Under the pieces are notes generated by a model. That model made no database searches, was not told the DNA's origin, and was given only the letters and a program-made list of their open reading frames with translations. From Amoebidium appalachense (Eukaryota; Ichthyosporea): a stretch of DNA of 64,000 nucleotides. Below, in pieces: positions 60,604-64,000 of this stretch. The stretch's first letter is position 1; every line of letters begins with the position of its first letter. The stretch is taken from positions 6,634,001 through 6,698,000 of the forward strand of contig CAVNZM010000017.1 in NCBI GenBank assembly GCA_963693365.1. Reading direction: 5' to 3'. The position numbers and the translations under genes are program-made.

Positions 60604-60885
60604 GGGGGTGAGTAGGCCACGGGAGAGGGGGTGGGGTGGAGGGGGGGGGGGGGGGGGGGAGGGTAAGGGGAGGCGGGGGAAGATTGGGGCATCGGGATGA
60701 CGGGCCACTTGGGGGGGTGGGGAGAGGGGGATCCCCGATAAAAAGAATTGGTGGGTTAATGCAGAGAGAGTGGGAGATGGATTTTATTTTATTTTTTTTG
60801 GCGCATGTGTGTGTATGTGTGGGAAGGGGGGAGGGGGGGACCGGAGGCTGGTGGTGATTTTGAGGGGTGGAGTGTGTGTGCGTGT

Positions 60886-60916
<31 letters not shown>

Positions 60917-61024
60917 GGGGGGGGGCCGGGAGGGGGGGGGGGGGGGGGGGGGAGGGGAGCTTGGTGATGGGGTTGGAAAGGGGAAGGTTGCTTCGTAGAC
61001 GAGACAGGCCAACTCTAAACGAAC
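58053..61024. other. Intergenic region between divergent genes
   Basis: Mostly unique sequence to 59.6 kb, C-rich DNA at 59632-59705, (GA)n at 60284-60372 and 60430-60497, G runs at 60568-60602, 60640-60659 and 60899-60953. It should contain the 5' ends and promoters of both flanking genes; no element could be singled out. Two open stretches on the minus strand (about 59417-59319 and 58210-58139) have splice-like borders but do not phase with exon 1. Confidence 0.5.
60284..60497. repeat. (GA)n arrays
   Basis: Two (GA)n blocks with G interruptions. Confidence 0.95.
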
Positions 61025-63596
<2,572 letters not shown>

Positions 63597-64000
63597 GTTG
63601 ATCCCCCCCCCCCCCCCCCTCCCCCTTTCCCCCCCCTTACCTCACACCCTTTGCTCTTCCTCCCTCCTTCCCCCCCCCCCCCCCCCCCCCCCTTCCCCAC
63701 CTGCCCCCCCCCTCCCCGCCACCCTTGGAGAGTCGTATATACGCGGGCTAAGGGGTCGAAACTCAGACGCAATTGATGACTTGGGCCCTCCTGAGGATGG
63801 GCTCTGCTTGTGACGCATACTGTGCGCATGGCTGATGTTGCATACTTGAATGTTTGCCTTTGCATGTGTCCTTCGTGTATGCGTACTTCGTACCGTGTTC
63901 CGCATTCAAACCCCCTCCCCCCCCCCCCCCCCCCTTCTCCCTTTCTCTCTCCTTATCCCCCCCGCTCTCTGCCCCCACCTCTTCTCTTCTCACTCCTTCT
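63597..64000. other. F-BAR gene intron 5 (open at the window end)
   Basis: Starts with GTTGAT after the AAG of exon 5; C runs at 63603-63618, 63670-63691 and 63916-63933. No further exon recognised before the edge. Confidence 0.5.

Overview
The window is eukaryotic nuclear DNA. Genes are split by many GT-AG introns and sit in a background saturated with very long homopolymer G/C tracts and (GT/CA)n, (GA/CT)n arrays. Gene content fits Holozoa, either an animal or a unicellular relative such as an ichthyosporean. The pointers are an ASPP-type protein (RVxF-like motif, ankyrin repeats, SH3), an FCH/F-BAR protein, a protein carrying four VCPWE motifs otherwise known from metazoan GPR158/GPR179, and a THAP-bearing transposon. 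No species can be named from sequence alone.

Region by region. 1-11.4 kb: no gene found; minisatellites and compound microsatellites. 11.4-12.6 kb: a small minus-strand spliced gene of unknown function. 16.2-17.5 kb: an intronless secreted low-complexity repeat protein with a twin CX3C motif. 17.5-24.5 kb: G/C runs, a ~390-bp (CT)n tract and unique DNA. 24.6-25.2 kb: the four-VCPWE protein, the most unusual gene here. 25.2-29.3 kb: C runs, CA arrays and one copy of a dispersed repeat whose second copy lies at 36.3-37.0 kb.

30.2-43.5 kb is a transposon graveyard. It holds a copia-like LTR/gag remnant (minus strand), a solo LTR of the same family with a 5-bp target duplication, a frameshifted gag-like gene with zinc knuckles, an intronless 2H-phosphoesterase-like gene (37.2-38.3 kb), and LINE fragments. 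One LINE reverse transcriptase is interrupted by a P-element-like transposon with 31-bp terminal inverted repeats, a perfect 8-bp target duplication and a THAP-domain gene.

46.0-58.1 kb is one large minus-strand gene. Thirteen exons can be placed, and twelve of the thirteen keep phase exactly. They encode a Ser-rich N-terminal part, a long coiled coil, a Pro-rich linker, a PP1-docking-like motif, ankyrin repeats and a C-terminal SH3. A divergent plus-strand F-BAR gene begins near 61.0 kb and runs off the right edge. Both are likely cytoplasmic scaffold or cytoskeletal-signalling proteins. Several of their splice sites lie directly in (GT/CA)n repeats.
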